Positions 28,701 to 40,800 of a stretch of 64,000 bases of DNA are shown one piece after another. Numbering within the stretch: position 1 is the first letter of the stretch; each line of letters starts with the position of its first letter. Under the pieces are notes generated by a model. It was not told the origin of the DNA and made no database searches. It worked only from the letters and a program-made list of their open reading frames with translations. The position numbers and the translations under genes were made by a program. This DNA comes from Planctomycetales bacterium (GTDB lineage Bacteria; Planctomycetota; Planctomycetia; Planctomycetales; Planctomycetaceae), in contig JAPLOA010000084.1 of assembly GCA_026400835.1 (NCBI GenBank), positions 233,696 through 297,695 on the forward strand, in the 5' to 3' direction.

Positions 28701-28813
28701 TCCGGAGAGTCAGTTAGAGACTCTGGCACGAACGTGGCGTCCATTTTCACGGAGTCGTTTCGAGAATTGTCATCACCTGATTTATGAGTCGACTGTTTTG
28801 ATGGATCAGACAT
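22769..28813 (-). CDS. Transmembrane Ser/Thr kinase with coiled coil and WD40 propellers
   Basis: A 2,014-residue Hanks-type kinase. Residues 1-265 are acidic, Ser/Thr-rich and disordered-looking, with recurring ATFVP/ATFVGMP-like motifs. The kinase domain (269-555) has a Gly-rich loop (LAEGGMGVVY), Lys298, INRDLKPEN (405-411; Asn replaces the His of HRD), DWG (425-427, replacing DFG) and the SPE motif (456-458). A TPR-like stretch (580-650) and one membrane segment (659-676) follow. Next is an Ala/Glu/Lys coiled coil built from ~11-residue repeats (685-840). The rest (870-2014) has at least ten WD40 repeats, enough for two propellers. The start at 28813 overlaps the stop of the giant gene (ATGTCTGA), which fixes it over the longer frame from 28879. 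Topology suggests an extracytoplasmic propeller domain sensing something at the surface. Confidence 0.88.
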   Translation of the reverse strand: MSDPSKQSTHKSGDDNSRNDSVKMDATFVPESLTDSPEVETDYGATITGMPLDVDDDDDEFASERFDDGASNADMVTFVPEEPQSAEESGQEFDQPLSNTDATFVGMPAESDDSGDTPATVHPEQSNEIVDGDSFSGTLIAENPEEIADTSTIINQSGEGLAAERGQTPDSTIADQRKSRLQSGKSTVGLSQSGSPEPSDSNSDSSQPESGTSSSFGANSQSGGTGAGSKVSSQIWTSPENSSLDDLITIRKRNVSGSGNFTQTADADFEIVEKLAEGGMGVVYVARQRSLNRELAIKTLKSGASAFSGTMGKSKSSKAVLRADRQKREMFLSEALVTANLVHPNIIPIHELAETGEGTPYYVMKRVHGIPWNKRITTMALTENLDVMHKVCDAIAYAHHHGVINRDLKPENIMLGEFGEVLVLDWGLAVPAPHAAEQNFRSPVASFGAGTPAYMSPELWAGPPEAIGECSDIYLLGAILYEIVTGLPPHEFPRSEKKGARSDIWKLIDDVLRQNVIRSTQKSGELLEIAMKAMRTNPDERFGSVLEFQFAVRNFQRHEESRRLSSRAAELVDSQANRERDYHTCQTAAALYEESLRTWPQNGLARNGLRTTRLLYANLAASKGDYDLGLQVATQESDAEFVAIARKLRTARRVRSSIKWTALTALLCVAVLGAKAINDHGIITNLEEVTKLEIAKATKAQEDANVARTEAEAATKEANVARTEAEKSNKEAEVAKAEADEAAKEAEVAKMEAKAAETLASTEKMNADIAKADALKAKEEAEEANQKAELADAKAKTADEKVVLAKEQQIKAEAATADAVGKQQQAETAADIAEVEIQSQQIRGLTLNENFADALREINRLLDGEVLISLPKDVREQRTAELRAQRDQLLKRARPTDTPVQAQAMNSTGKLLAQGDMSGLVVVMDNPAGDMAWPETALHRLQLQGPIEKLVFVSPDELLIAAGEELHLWKTGQAEARKLTGHSAAVKAIDVSNDLAVTADSSGHIIAWQLSDWKMLADLKANAGIVDVALIPGTHDFLYAGVRGGQSSEVLAYRISANKDQSALQRLGQLRISRAHNYPPSGLSVSPDGKLLVVSNRTNGSLFVLNAQPTLIGAEGKQFPFSQPADLEAAGDMSWLLSHHSRPVNDLQWSADGAQFLTASDDRRIGIWSAENTAGQSAALTFRRYLRGHGARVMQASFLNSEASQISSTSADGFSRLWDLKTIEEDSREIRKAFNLSQLRPNHFQPIFCVMPRQPGSPENTDVASVQGRRSTENDEGGESFVLNADRSVHRGSVRSVQYSRDGQRLVSGADDGSIVVWDAASRSVISGPSGQSTTLASERFQEGHEFNISRMRQIGPNKSVLATAGFDGSLRLWNMQTLSSRIGGQQQVISGLGLVNTFSASPDGQFVVTSGLTDEDKKKTGRCSIWQLSELLTTVVPIAMNHLEGSHRAEITAMSVSHDSRRIATGGRDGVITVWDSATAQLLARLRAHGKDTIITSLIWLNDESLLSAGLDGKVARWSVVPSSESPPTSAVPDEQKEADNSPLSANRLERIAIFERDKTPVEQMSVSPDGSQILVISVETDRKQKTSKYHLDHWHLENPESRKRIVPATVSGQKPLVLTSAQWSSDSQRVLLCADGVVQVFETEKWKVVRVFAAGASGATDAQFVERSGNDVNAASDQIITFDGTIASLWDLTTGRHLVSFRGPYPVTTVACADLPGNQLILAAGESLRAFDGNPSTNSFGRPLFHLQKAHTGRMTSIAVNPVDSSRIITAGEDGRILLWQWSAAEQTLQKMTNLANVNSVIAAAKWSHDATRIVFVSKHGLIGLVDANGANLKTLSTGSNPSVELSAVDISTDGQFIGVAGQFSGTEESIGWVLRTAQLGKSEAAPESTNNDNGDQKPSEPSSFSDHIECSFSGHAAGGIKALGFVAGTPYLVSGGQDGSLILWNWKNKLPGAAPVAYEAYRFFTDEEVTAHLGPITSLTVSANNELTSAGEDGRITVWNLPLLQKRQERR

Positions 28814-31800
28814 CAGAGGAACCTCGAACTTCAAACTCTGCGTTTGGTGATGAATGTTTTCTTTGGAATCGTGCTGCACGAGAGAATGTGCTCTGACTTG
28901 CAGCCGACTCCTGTTGTCGTTTGCGGAATCGTCGCACCATCAATCCCGCCAAAGCTACTGACGAAGGATTCAGTGCTTCAGACACCATCCTTGATGTTTC
29001 CTGCTCTGTTCCCGAAGCAGTGGAGACAGCCCGGTCAGCATTGTTAATTTCCGAAGAGATTGCCTCGTGAGCAGATCTCATAGTGGCAGAGTCGACGTCC
29101 AGGCTGGCCTGCGGAATCTCCGAATCCTGTGCTTCAGGATCTGCGTCCGCCTCGGCAGGCTGCTCAAACGGAAGGTCTTTCAATTGTTGTGCTGGACTAC
29201 CTTCTGGTTCCGCATCATTCATTGTTCCGGGCTGGCCTCCGGAAATTTCAAATTCCACGATCGGCCGTTCAACTTTTTGACCACCGGTTTCAGAGATCAG
29301 CCAGATCTCGTAGCCAGCACCATCCTGAAGTTCAGGATTCTGCTCCACGAATTTTTCAAACGCCTCACGTGAAGAGATCAAACTGCTGTCGGTGATGCGT
29401 TCAACTACAACTTCGGCGGGCCCATCCGTTTCGTACTGCCGACGAATCTGGAAGTAAACCTCAGTGGAAAAGACGCTTCCGCTCACCGCCCCACTTCCGA
29501 ATTCCGCGGTGCTCCGGGCTGACAGCACGGCCTGATTTTCAGGGGGAGCCACGTTAAATGGACGATCTGCACGAGGCACAAAGGTGACGGTAAACAGTGC
29601 TGGCGGTGCAGGAGTGACCGTGGGAATCTTGAATGAGGCGATAGCATTCTCAAAGATATCCGGAGTGTCAAAGCCACGATCCGAAACAGTTGTAGAGATG
29701 TCTGTCGAGGCTGCATCAAGGCCCGGGACTCCCTGTGTTACGCCACTTTGAGCGATCGAAGAGGCCGTCAGGTTAATTGACGAGTGGTGAGAAACGCTGA
29801 GATCAATGATGATCGTCGTGCGATTTTGTTGCTGCTGAAACCTCGTATAGTCCAACGCAGTGTAGAGATGGCCGACAACAATCTGTCCATTCGTGTTGTT
29901 GTCGATTGCTTGTGTGGATGGGCCACCCTTCTCCACAAGGAATTGCTGAATTCGCTCGGAGGAAATCTGATTGTAGATTCCCAGGTTCCCCGCAATTGTC
30001 TGAGTGCCGCTGTTATTGAAAACGCCAGGCTCTTCAGATGGATCCTGCCAGTCAATGTCAACGGTGAGATTTTCTTCGCCCGATTGGCCAATCAGAACAT
30101 GGAAGGCATTGATATAAGCATTTCCTGTGCCCCAGGCCGCCGGTGAATTGTCGATCGCCAGCGGCAGTGGATTGCTTACGTATTGGAAGAAGGCTGTCGA
30201 AGGAACTCCGACGTCGGGGCGAGGACCAAATTTCTTCGCGACACCGCCTTCAGTACGAATTGTCACGGGCGATTGAATCAAGATCTTTCCCCCGACTGTC
30301 GTGTTCCCGACCTGGCCAACTCGAGCAATCAGATCAACGACATCGTCTGTGGTATCTTCCGATCCATTCACTTCATCATGGTCAGTGCTGATCACGATCT
30401 GACGAGTGAGGTCGGCCGGATCGCCGATCACGATGTCACCGGAATTCGCGATGAGCCGAATGCCGTCCGTCGTGGGATCAGTTGAAACAATTCCTTCCGG
30501 TCGCGTCACGATGTTTCCACGCACATAAATGTCGGTGGCTGTCTGAATTGAAACTTTTCCGCCACCGGGAGCGTAAACGGCGATATCCTTCAGCACGTCT
30601 CCAGCGATGGCTGTGCCGCGATTCAATGTGATGGAGTCGCTGACTGTGGTGACCCTGATTTCACCGACTCCCGTCATCGTCAGATCTTCGAGAATAGCCG
30701 TGCCTCGTGATTGAGGTACATCCGTCGTAGAGCTGTTGAAGTTGGCCTGCTTCGGACCAGCGATGGAAACATTCACAGCCGCCACAGAATCGATAATCAG
30801 GCTGTCCGCGTCTTCAATGAATATTCCCTTGCCTGCCAGGGCTGCCAAAGTACTGACCTGAGTGTCAATTGCATTCAGATTCGTCAGGCCCGTTTCATTG
30901 GTGGGATCAGAGCTGCCGATTTGTCCGCCCGCACGAAACGTAACGGACGTTCCAGTCATATTCAGAGAAGTGCCGTTTGCGTCGCTAACATCGTTGCCAG
31001 CCGTAACCGCAGCTCTTGCCGAACGAATCTGTCCAAGAGCAATATCGCCAGCGAGCGACTTGCCGTCAAAATCGCCTCCTCCAGAGCTGATCATAGTGCC
31101 GGTCGACATTGTCCAGTCCAGGCCTGCTTCAATAAGCACATCACCTGAGAGTGAGGTAATGTCACCACTGTCTGATTGAACAATCGTACTCGCTGCGATT
31201 AATCCGACGTTTCCGCTGGCCGAGAAAATCAATGCCGTCTGCCGCAGACTCTGAGTTGACAAGATCAACACATCCCCGCCTGCGGTCGTCGTAGTCGAAT
31301 CAATGCTCACCCCGTCACCGGTGATAAACACTGTCCCGGTTCCGCTCGTGCTGATGCCGGCATTCAAATCGACATCATCTGCCGCACGCAGGGTGAGATG
31401 CCCAAGAGCACTGGTGATTGCGGCGTCAACAATAACGTCGCCTGTTGCTGATTGAGTCTGAAGCAACACATTACCCGTCCCATCGGCTTTGATGCCCGCG
31501 CCGTCTCCATCGCCGTCGGAGACCGTTATCGTCCCCTGAGCACTCAATAGTTTGATCGAGCCATTGTCTGTCGTCACCAAATCGCTCAATGAGGCATCCG
31601 TCCGTGTCGTCGTGCTGCTGTTAAAATTCGACTGCTCGACCAAGATGATGCCCGTCGACTGGATGGTCAGCCCATCTGCTTCACGCAGATAGATCCCATC
31701 GGCTGACTGAGCCGCCACTGTAGAAACCTGAAGATCCAGGGCGTTTATGTTTGCGTCAGGCGTGCCGTTGCCTGTCTCAGGGCCGCCGATAATTCCTCCG

Positions 31801-34800
31801 CCGTTTCCATTCAGGGAGATTACGCTGCCTGCCCCGGAGATTGCAGCGTCGGCCACAATTCGCAATGCATCTGACTGAACGTTGAGTGCACTACCGTTGT
31901 TGTCCAGGACAGAACGCTCCGCATTCAGGCTGACATTACCAGTGCCTGCATTGATAAGTCCCAGCCGAATGTCTGATTCATTACCTGCAACCAGTCGAAC
32001 GTTGCCTCCACCAGTCGTGATCGAGGTCCCGTTCGCCATGACAATTCCCGTGGCCCCATCCGTGGCATTGTTCTGCGACCACAGGTAAACCGTGCCAAGG
32101 CCACTCGTCGCCATGTCTGCTGTCAGATTCACATCATCTGCAGCATTTACCGTGATATGTCCGCTGTCACTCTTCAAATCAGAATTCACGGCCACATCGC
32201 TGGCGTTGCCTCGCGACTCCAACAGAATCTCACCAGTCCCATGCCCGCTGACTCCCATGCCGTCTGATGCTTGCGGTACTCCATTGCCGCCATCCTGAAT
32301 TTCGATTTGTCCATTCTCGGCCAGCAGTTTAATGTCACCATTTCTGGTGGTTGTGAGATCGCTCAAACCACTCAGGCGTTGTGTCAGTACCACGTCGATC
32401 CGCGTGCTGTTGAAATTGACTCGGCCGGAGGTGACGTTGACTGATATGGCAGCGATGTCTCTTACCACAACAGAACCACCAGCACTCACTTCCCGCACAT
32501 GGATACCAGTGCCTGACTTTCCGGCGAGGTTGGTCACTTCTGTGTCGATGGCGTGCAGATTCGTGCCGGAGCCGCTGCTGGAATCCGCATCACCAATAGC
32601 ACCAGCCGCAATCATGCGCAGATTCGTCGCTCGAACATTAGTGGTTTCGGCCAGACGGGCATCAAGAATATCGGCGGTGGAGTTTAGTGAGACGTTAGTG
32701 GCCTGCAGCAAACCCAGAGAGATATCCTGGCCTGCGGTGAGAATCAATTCTCCGCCGTTAGCCCTCGTTTCGGCAGTAGCGGCCATTGTGATGTTCTGTG
32801 TCGAAGCAAGCAGAATATCGCCTCCGGCAGTGATGTTTCGATTCTGTTGCAGATCACTTCCGGATGCGACGCCAATATTGCCAGACGCAGATTCAAGGTT
32901 AGCCGTCAGTGTCACATTCTGCGCCGCCTGCAAAAGAATATCCCCGGATGATGTCCGGATTCCCGTGATGTTGGCATCTGCATCTGTGAGAGTAATCGAG
33001 CCAGTGCTCGCATTAATCAGGACGCTTCCCGCGCCTCCGGTGATGACGTCTCTGACGATGCTGATTGAATCTGCAGCCACAAGGCTGATATGACCGGTAC
33101 CGCTGATCACATCTGAGTTAACCCCGATGTCGCTACCCGCGCCGCGAGCTTCCAGCAGAATGTCGCCCGTGCCATTGGCTGAGATTCCAACGGCCGCCAT
33201 TGTTCCGCCGTTTACAGTGATGTCTCCGTCAAGTGTGACGATCTTGATCGGTCCATTATTCGCGGTCGTCAGATCTTCCAGCACTGCCGTACTGCGAGAC
33301 AGAGAAACATCGGTCGTGTTGCTCTTGAAATTCGATCTGACAGGCCCGTCGAGAGAAACGTTGATTTCAGCAACAGAGTCGATAGTCAGACTGTTCGCTT
33401 CTTCGATATAAATGCCCGTGCCCGCCATTGCTGCGAGCGTCGTGACCTGTGTATCAATCGCATTCTTGTTGGCAAGAGGCGTATGATTTGCATTGTCATG
33501 ATTACCAATCAGCCCGCCAGCCCTCAGACTCAGTGATGTTCCCACCACATTCAAACTTGTGCTGTTCGCGTCGCTGATGTCACTGCTGGCAGTCAGTGCC
33601 GTTCTTTCGGAGTTGATCCGGCCTAATGCAATATCGCCTGCGAGTGCCTTGCCATCAAAATCGCCTCCACCTGCGGTGACGACTGTCCCGTTGGACATTG
33701 TCCAGTCCGTGCCAGCTTCCACAACCACATCACCCGAGGTGGTGGTAATGTCTCCGCTGTTGGTTTGAGTAATCGCCAGGTTGGCGAATAGTCCCACGTC
33801 ACCGCTTGTTGAGTTGATGGCAGCCGTCTGAATGATTCCCTGTGTGGACGAGATTAGTACATCACCGTTCAATGACGTTACATCGGCATTGATGCTGATA
33901 CTCGCACCAGTCACAAAGACTGTGCCCGAGCCGCCGGTGCTGAGAGCCGCATTCAGGTCCACATGATCTGTTGCGTTCAGCGTGACATGCCCCGTGCCAT
34001 TGGAAATTGTGGCATCCACAACGACATCGCTGCCAGCCCCTCGAGCTTCCAGAAGCACATCGCCGCTGCCGCCCGCTAACAATCCCGTCGAATCAGTGCC
34101 GCCGCTAAGAACTATTGTGCCATTCTCTGTGACGAGCTTCACCGGCCCGCTGCTTGTGGCGAGGTCTTCCAATGAGGCCACTGTGCGGTTCTGTCCCGCA
34201 TTTGTACTGGAGCTGTTGAAACGAGACTGTTGAACGCCATTGATAGACACGCTCACAGCGTCGACAGTTGAGACAGTCAGTCCTCCGCCCGCAGCAACTT
34301 CGCGCAGATAGATTCCTGCGATTGCACTTGCTGAAACCACATCGACATTCAGATCCAAAGCATTAACGTTCTGGCCAGGCAACAGATTCAGCAGATCGGA
34401 GCGCCCGATTGCTCCGCCGGATCGAAGACTGACCGATGTCTCTGAAGATACCGTTAACTCGCAGATGTTGATCGCTGCTCCATTAGCGTCAGCCAGATCG
34501 CTCCCTGCGGAAAGTGCAACCCGATTGTTCGTCGCATTTGTGAGTTCGATGACTCCCAGCAGAATTCGACCTGATTGTGCTTGACCAACGACCTTTCCAC
34601 CACCGACGGTGATTGTTGTATCTTCAGTCATTTCCCAGTTTGTCTCTGCCTCGACCAGAACATTACCGAGCGAGGTGGACATGTCGCCGGTGGCGGATTG
34701 CAGCAGATTTCTTCCTGCCATCAGGCCGATATCCCCTGCAGAACTTTGAACGAGATCGGTCTGGGTCAAATCGCGCCCGGCCTGAACGAGGATATCCCCG

Positions 34801-37800
34801 CTGATCGTAATCAGTTCAGCATCCAGATCGATGTCGGTTCTGGCAACGATAAACACAGTTCCATTGCCGCTGGTCTGAAGACTGGCGTTGAGATCAACGG
34901 TATCAGCACTGTTGAGCGTGATATGGCCGCTACCACTGCGGATACTCGAGTTAACCAGGACATCACTGGTTGCACCTCGTGCTTCCAGAAGCACGTCTCC
35001 AGATCCGTGAGCCTGTATGCCGCGTGAGTTCGCGGCATTGATTACACCAGCCGCTCCATCGTTGATTGTGATGGAACCGTTCTTCGCAACTATTTTGATA
35101 TCGCCATTGAGAGTTGTCGTGAGATCCGCGAGCCCGCTTAAGTTGTCAGATTGCGTGACCACCGACTGGGTGCTGTTGAAATTGGCACGCTCAACAGAAA
35201 CGGTTGTTCTGATGCTGGCCACATTTCGGATTACAACGGCTCCACCAGCTGCAGCCTCCTGAACATGAATTCCAGCAGCAGACTGTGCAGCGAGATTTGT
35301 CACCTCGGTGTCGATCGCATGGAGATTTGTGTCAGCGGAGCTTCCGGGATCACTTGCGCCAATTTCAAGGCCAGCTACCATTCGCAAATTGGCAGCACGA
35401 ATATTAGTTGTTTCCGCAAGTCGAACGTCCAGAATGCTGCCACCTGATTCCAGTGAGACACTCGTGGCCTGCAGCAGGCCAAGGGAGATATTCTCACCGG
35501 CGTTCATGATCAGTTCGCCGCCACCAGCTTCAGTCACAGCGCTGCCATGCATCGTTATGTTCTGAACTGCAACGAGCAGAACATCAGCCCCTGCTGTAAT
35601 GTTCTTGCTTTGCTCCAGATTTGCACCAGCATCAACACCGATGCTCGCGGCTGAAGATTCCAATTCAGCATTTAACGTGATGTTCAATGACGCCTGAAGC
35701 AGAATGTCGCCCGCGCCGTTCTGGATACCATTTGAATTCGAATCACCATCTGTCAGTGTGATGGTGCCGGACTGAGCCTGCACGAAGACCGTTCCCGATC
35801 CGTTTGTTGTTACGTCCCGGTTGATCGATACGGAATCCGCAGCGATTACGGTCACATCCCCAGCGTTACTGCTGATGTCCCCATTCAGCGTAACATCACT
35901 GCCCGCTCCTCGAGCTTCCAGCAGAACATCGCTCGTTCCGTTGGCGACCACTCCTGCAGCGGCCAAACTGCCACCATTGACTGTGAGTGAGCCGTTTGTG
36001 GTCACAATCTTGATCGGTCCGTTATTTGTAGTGGTCAGATCTTCGAGGATCGCCGTGCTTCGTGCTTGCGATACATCAGAAGTGGTGCTGTTGAAGTTGG
36101 CGTGTTTCGGGCCATCCAGCGACACGCTGACTGCCGCGACGGTATCGATGGTCAGGCTGTTGAGTTCTTCGATGTAGATCCCTGTTCCTGCTGAGGCTGC
36201 CAGTGTCGTGACTTGAGTATCAATGGCGTTCGCATTGATCAGCGACGTGCCATTGCCACTTTGATGATTACCAATCAGGCCGCCAGCTCGCAAACTGACA
36301 GAGGTTCCAACGACATTAAGAGTCGTCCCGTTCACATCGCTGATGTCGCTCCCGGCCGTCAGAGCGACTCTGGTCGAATTGATCCGTCCCAGTGCAATGT
36401 CGCCAATCAAAGCCTTGCCATCAAAGTTACCTCCGTCAACTGTAATGACAGTGCCGTTGGCCATCGTCCAGTTTGTTCCCGCTTCAATCAATACATCACC
36501 GGACGCCGTTGAGATATTGCCAGTAATCGTCTGTGTAATCGCAAGATCTGCGATCAGGCCAATGTCTCCACTGCTGGAATTGATGGCCGCGGTGTGACTG
36601 ATTTCCTGAGTCGATGAGATAAGCACATCGCCGTTGATTGACGTGACTGTGGCATCAATGCTGACTCCAGCCCCGCTGATGTAAACACTTCCTGCACCGC
36701 CCGTGCTGAGTGTTGCATTCAGATCGACATCATCGGCAGCGTCCAGCGTGATGTGTCCGCCGCCGCTGGCGATGGCAGCGTTTACGATGACATCGCTGTT
36801 TGCTGCACGAGCTTCCAGAAGAACATTACCGGTCCCATTGGCATTGACTCCCGTGGTGTTGGCTCCACCTTTGATTTCGATTGTGCCATGCTCGGCGACC
36901 AGTTTAATTGGCCCGTTGCTGGTGAGATCTTCGAGACTGGCGATGGTGAGAGTTTCCGCGACGCTGGTCGTGCTGCTGTCGAAATCAGATCGAACAACAC
37001 CATTGATATTGACCGTCACGGCACTGGCCGTATCCACAGTGATGGCTCCGCCGGCCGCGACTTCACGCAGATAGATCCCGGTCGCAGCATTGGCTGCAAC
37101 GGTGTCAACGTTGATGTCGAGAGCCTGATTATTGACCGCAGATGTCGTGCCGCCCGCTCCGCCTGTGATGGTGCCAGTTCTGAGGCTGAGCGATGTCGTA
37201 GCCCCGGCGACGGTCTCCTGAATATTGATGACTGCCACGTTCGCATCGGTGATGCTTCCGCCCACGGCATGCAACGCTATCCGATTGGCTGTGGTATTTG
37301 TGGCACTAATCACACCCAGCGTGATATTTGTGCCCGCGGTACCAAGTATATCTCCACCACCAGCGGTGATGGTGGCGTCGGCATTCATTATCCAGTTTCC
37401 GGATGACGCCTGCACCAGCACATTACCATTTGTTGTTGTCACATCGCCAGCAGGAGACTGATAAACATCCCGAGCGGCGATAATACCAATATCGCCGGAA
37501 ATGCTGGAGAGCAGAGCCGACTGCTGGACATCATTCTGTGAGCTGATCAACACGTCGCCGGAGCTGCTCGTGACGCCAAAGTTCAGCGCAATGCCATCAA
37601 TCTGGCTTCCGGTGGCATCCGTCGCTCCATTAGTCGCGACAAGATAAATCGTCCCTGCCCCGCCGGTTGTGATTGCACTATTCACGACAATGTCGTCGGC
37701 AGAATTGATCGTGATGTTTCCAGTGATGCTGCGGATCGCGGCACTAATGAGCACATCACCATTGGAGCCCAATGTTTGCAGCAGCACGTCACCCATCCCG

Positions 37801-40800
37801 CTGGCAGAGACGGCCAGGGCATCTGCGTCACCATCGTTCAGAGTCAGAGAGCCAACGATAGTCTGAAGTTTGATGGGCCCGTTGTTTGTGGTAACCAGAT
37901 CGCTCAACGAGGCATCTGACTGAGTGGTCGAACTGGCGTCAGCATTCACGGACTGCACAACAATCTGCGGCGTCGCATCGACACTCAGGCCATCCGCTTC
38001 TTTCAAGTAGATCCCGGTTGCACTTTGAGCAGCGAGGGTTGTGACCTGAAGATCAATGGCATTGGTATTGACGTTTGGGTCTGGATTTCCTGTTTCGGAA
38101 CCACCGATAAATCCAACCTGATTCGAAGCATTACTTAGCGCCGCGTCTGCAACGATTCGCGCCGAGTTGGCCTGAATGTTGAGTGCGGCCACGTTGCTGT
38201 CGAGTACACTTCGTTCGGCCAGAACCGATACATTGCCTTGCCCGGCGTTAATTAGCCCCAGCAACACATCGGATTCTCGATCCGCCGTCAGTCTGACATT
38301 ACCGCCCGCTGTCACGATCGAAGTTCCACTCTGCATGTCGATCCCGGTCAGAGCATCGTTGCCAATATTGCCAGCTGCCAGATAAGCAGATCCGGAGCCT
38401 CCGGTGGAAACATTCGCATTGAGATCGATGTCGTCGCTGGAGAACAATGAGACATGCCCCACGACTGCTTCGACATTTCCATTGACGACGATATCCGCGG
38501 CGCCAGAGATGGTTTGAAGCAAAACATGGCCTGCTCCGTTGGCCGAAACGGCGATCCCATTCGCAGAACCGGTCCCATCGTTCAGAGTTATCGTGCCATT
38601 TGTAGATCGCAGCACGATCGAGCCCGCATTGGTCGTCACAAGATCGCTTTGCAAAGCGTCAGTTGTTGCCATCGTCGAGTTATTGGTTTGCACTTTCTGA
38701 GTGGTGACAGTGACGTCGTCGACGGTAAGGCCATTGCTTTCCAGAATGTTGATGCCACCGCTGCCTGCTCGTGCCGACAAGGTGGTAATCGTCGTCTCGA
38801 TCGGATTGCTGCTTCCTCCAGGCGTGCCGATTCCCAAAGCTGCCTGTAATCGCAAACCCAACGCAACAACATCTGCTTCGCTGTCATTGATCTCTGCATC
38901 AACAATTGAGCCCGCACTGCTGGTGATGCTGACATGGCTGTTGGAGGCAGTAATGTTGCCCACGGTTATGCTGTTCAGGGCGAGGAGCCGGATTCCGCCA
39001 TTGGCCGAAGTTAAAGCCGCTGTCGCATCCATCGTGATCGAACCGTTAGTCGCTTCGATGATCAGCGTGCCGGCATTGCTTGTCTGAACATCGACATTCG
39101 GCAGCAGCCGGACCGAGTCATCCGCGATCAGCGTCACATGTCCACTGGTCGAAGAAACGTCGGCTGTGATCTCAACATCACGACCTGCACCATTCGCCAT
39201 CAGCAGGATATTGTCGCTGCCTGTCGAAATCGTCCCGTCGACGTCAATATCTCCATCGACCGTGGTGACAATGACGAAACCCGAATTCGTGGTGAGGCTT
39301 GCACCGGTCCCGATATTGACAGATCCAGTTGACGTGAATCTGATATCTCCGTCGCCGGAGGATTCCGCCGCTGTATTAATCGCCACGATATTAGCGACAA
39401 CGACCGTCTCAGAGTTGACAGTGAGATTTCCGGTGTTGCCAGCGACTGCATTTCCCAACGTCAGGCTGGAATTCAGATTCACAGCATCGGTACCACCATC
39501 GCCATTGACCGCCAGGGCTGCTCGATAATCCATGTGCAGCGAATTGATATTGATCGTGTCATTGCCGAGGCCTGCATTCAACGTGAGTTGTGTGCGAGGA
39601 TTTGCGAAGCTGATACTGGGAGTGAGGTCAGAGACAATGCGGTTATTCAGAGTTCTGCTGCTGATCGCCGGACGCGAAGGGACAACCGCTGCCATGGCTA
39701 CGGTATCGCCGATGGCAGAGACGTTGATGGTTTCAGTTCCACCGCCAACCGTCGATCCAAACGAAAACGTGCGAGCATCCGCGATCAGGTCATCACGAAT
39801 CGGCTCCGTACCGGTGTAAGTGATCGTGGTTGACAGCAAGCCATCGGCGACAGTAATCGTTCCCTGATGCCGGACAGCCGGATCATCATTACTCAGCACA
39901 TAGGAAACAGAATCGATTATGGCCTTGTCGTTTGCAGAAGTCAGCAGCACCAGAGTATCACCGCCGGTGGCTCCATCACTGTCCAGCGCGTTTCCATTAC
40001 TGTTCTGCAGGTCACCGTGAAAAGCTATGCCCTTGCTCAGGCTGTACAAACCGCCCTGAGTCGCCGTTGGCTGAATGATGATCAGCACATCATCAGCGCC
40101 ATAGCCGTCGAATGTGAATGAGGTGACATCAATAAAATGAAATGTGCCAACGTAATCAGGAGTTCCGCCGGTCACATTGCGAGTGAACACGAACGATCCA
40201 TCGTTTTCACCGGTGAATGTGATAACAACGAGGTCGTCGAAGTCAGTGCCAGCGATCAGAATATCTTCAGTACCCACCGCAACAGGATTCTCCTGATTCG
40301 CACCCACGTGAGGAATCAAGGTGGCAATACTGGCCTGAAACTCCGTCGACTGATAAGCCGCCGAGGATCCAAAACGCAAGCGGTAGAATTCAGCCAGAGT
40401 TGTCCCAGTGAAAACAGTATGTGGATCATCTCCGGCAAAGAATGGATTGGCGGTGGGGCCGGTGATGTTGCTGGAGTGCAGAACCTGATTGGAATCCGCA
40501 TAAGTACCGGCAACATCGTTGTAGAACACGTTGTTTAAGACGATTGCCGCCAGCGGAGTCACAACACCGTAACCAGAGACAGGCGGCAAAGGAGCAATTT
40601 GATTGACATAGAGTGTGATGTTTGTGCCACTATTCCCGGCCGCCTCCGTTGTCCCAATCGCGTCATCCAGATTCCAATGCGCCACGAGATCTGCGTGAGC
40701 CGAGACTCCGGCCGTTCGAATCGTGCTTCGATCGGAAACTGAGAGAACCTGATCATACCAGGCAATATCATCCAAAAGGCCGTCGAAGAATCGTATGAGA

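Noticed and set aside
32332..33093. 253-codon plus-strand open frame and similar ones across 30.7-40.5 kb
   Set aside because: They recur at the same offset in each repeat unit, as expected from antisense reading of a repetitive gene.
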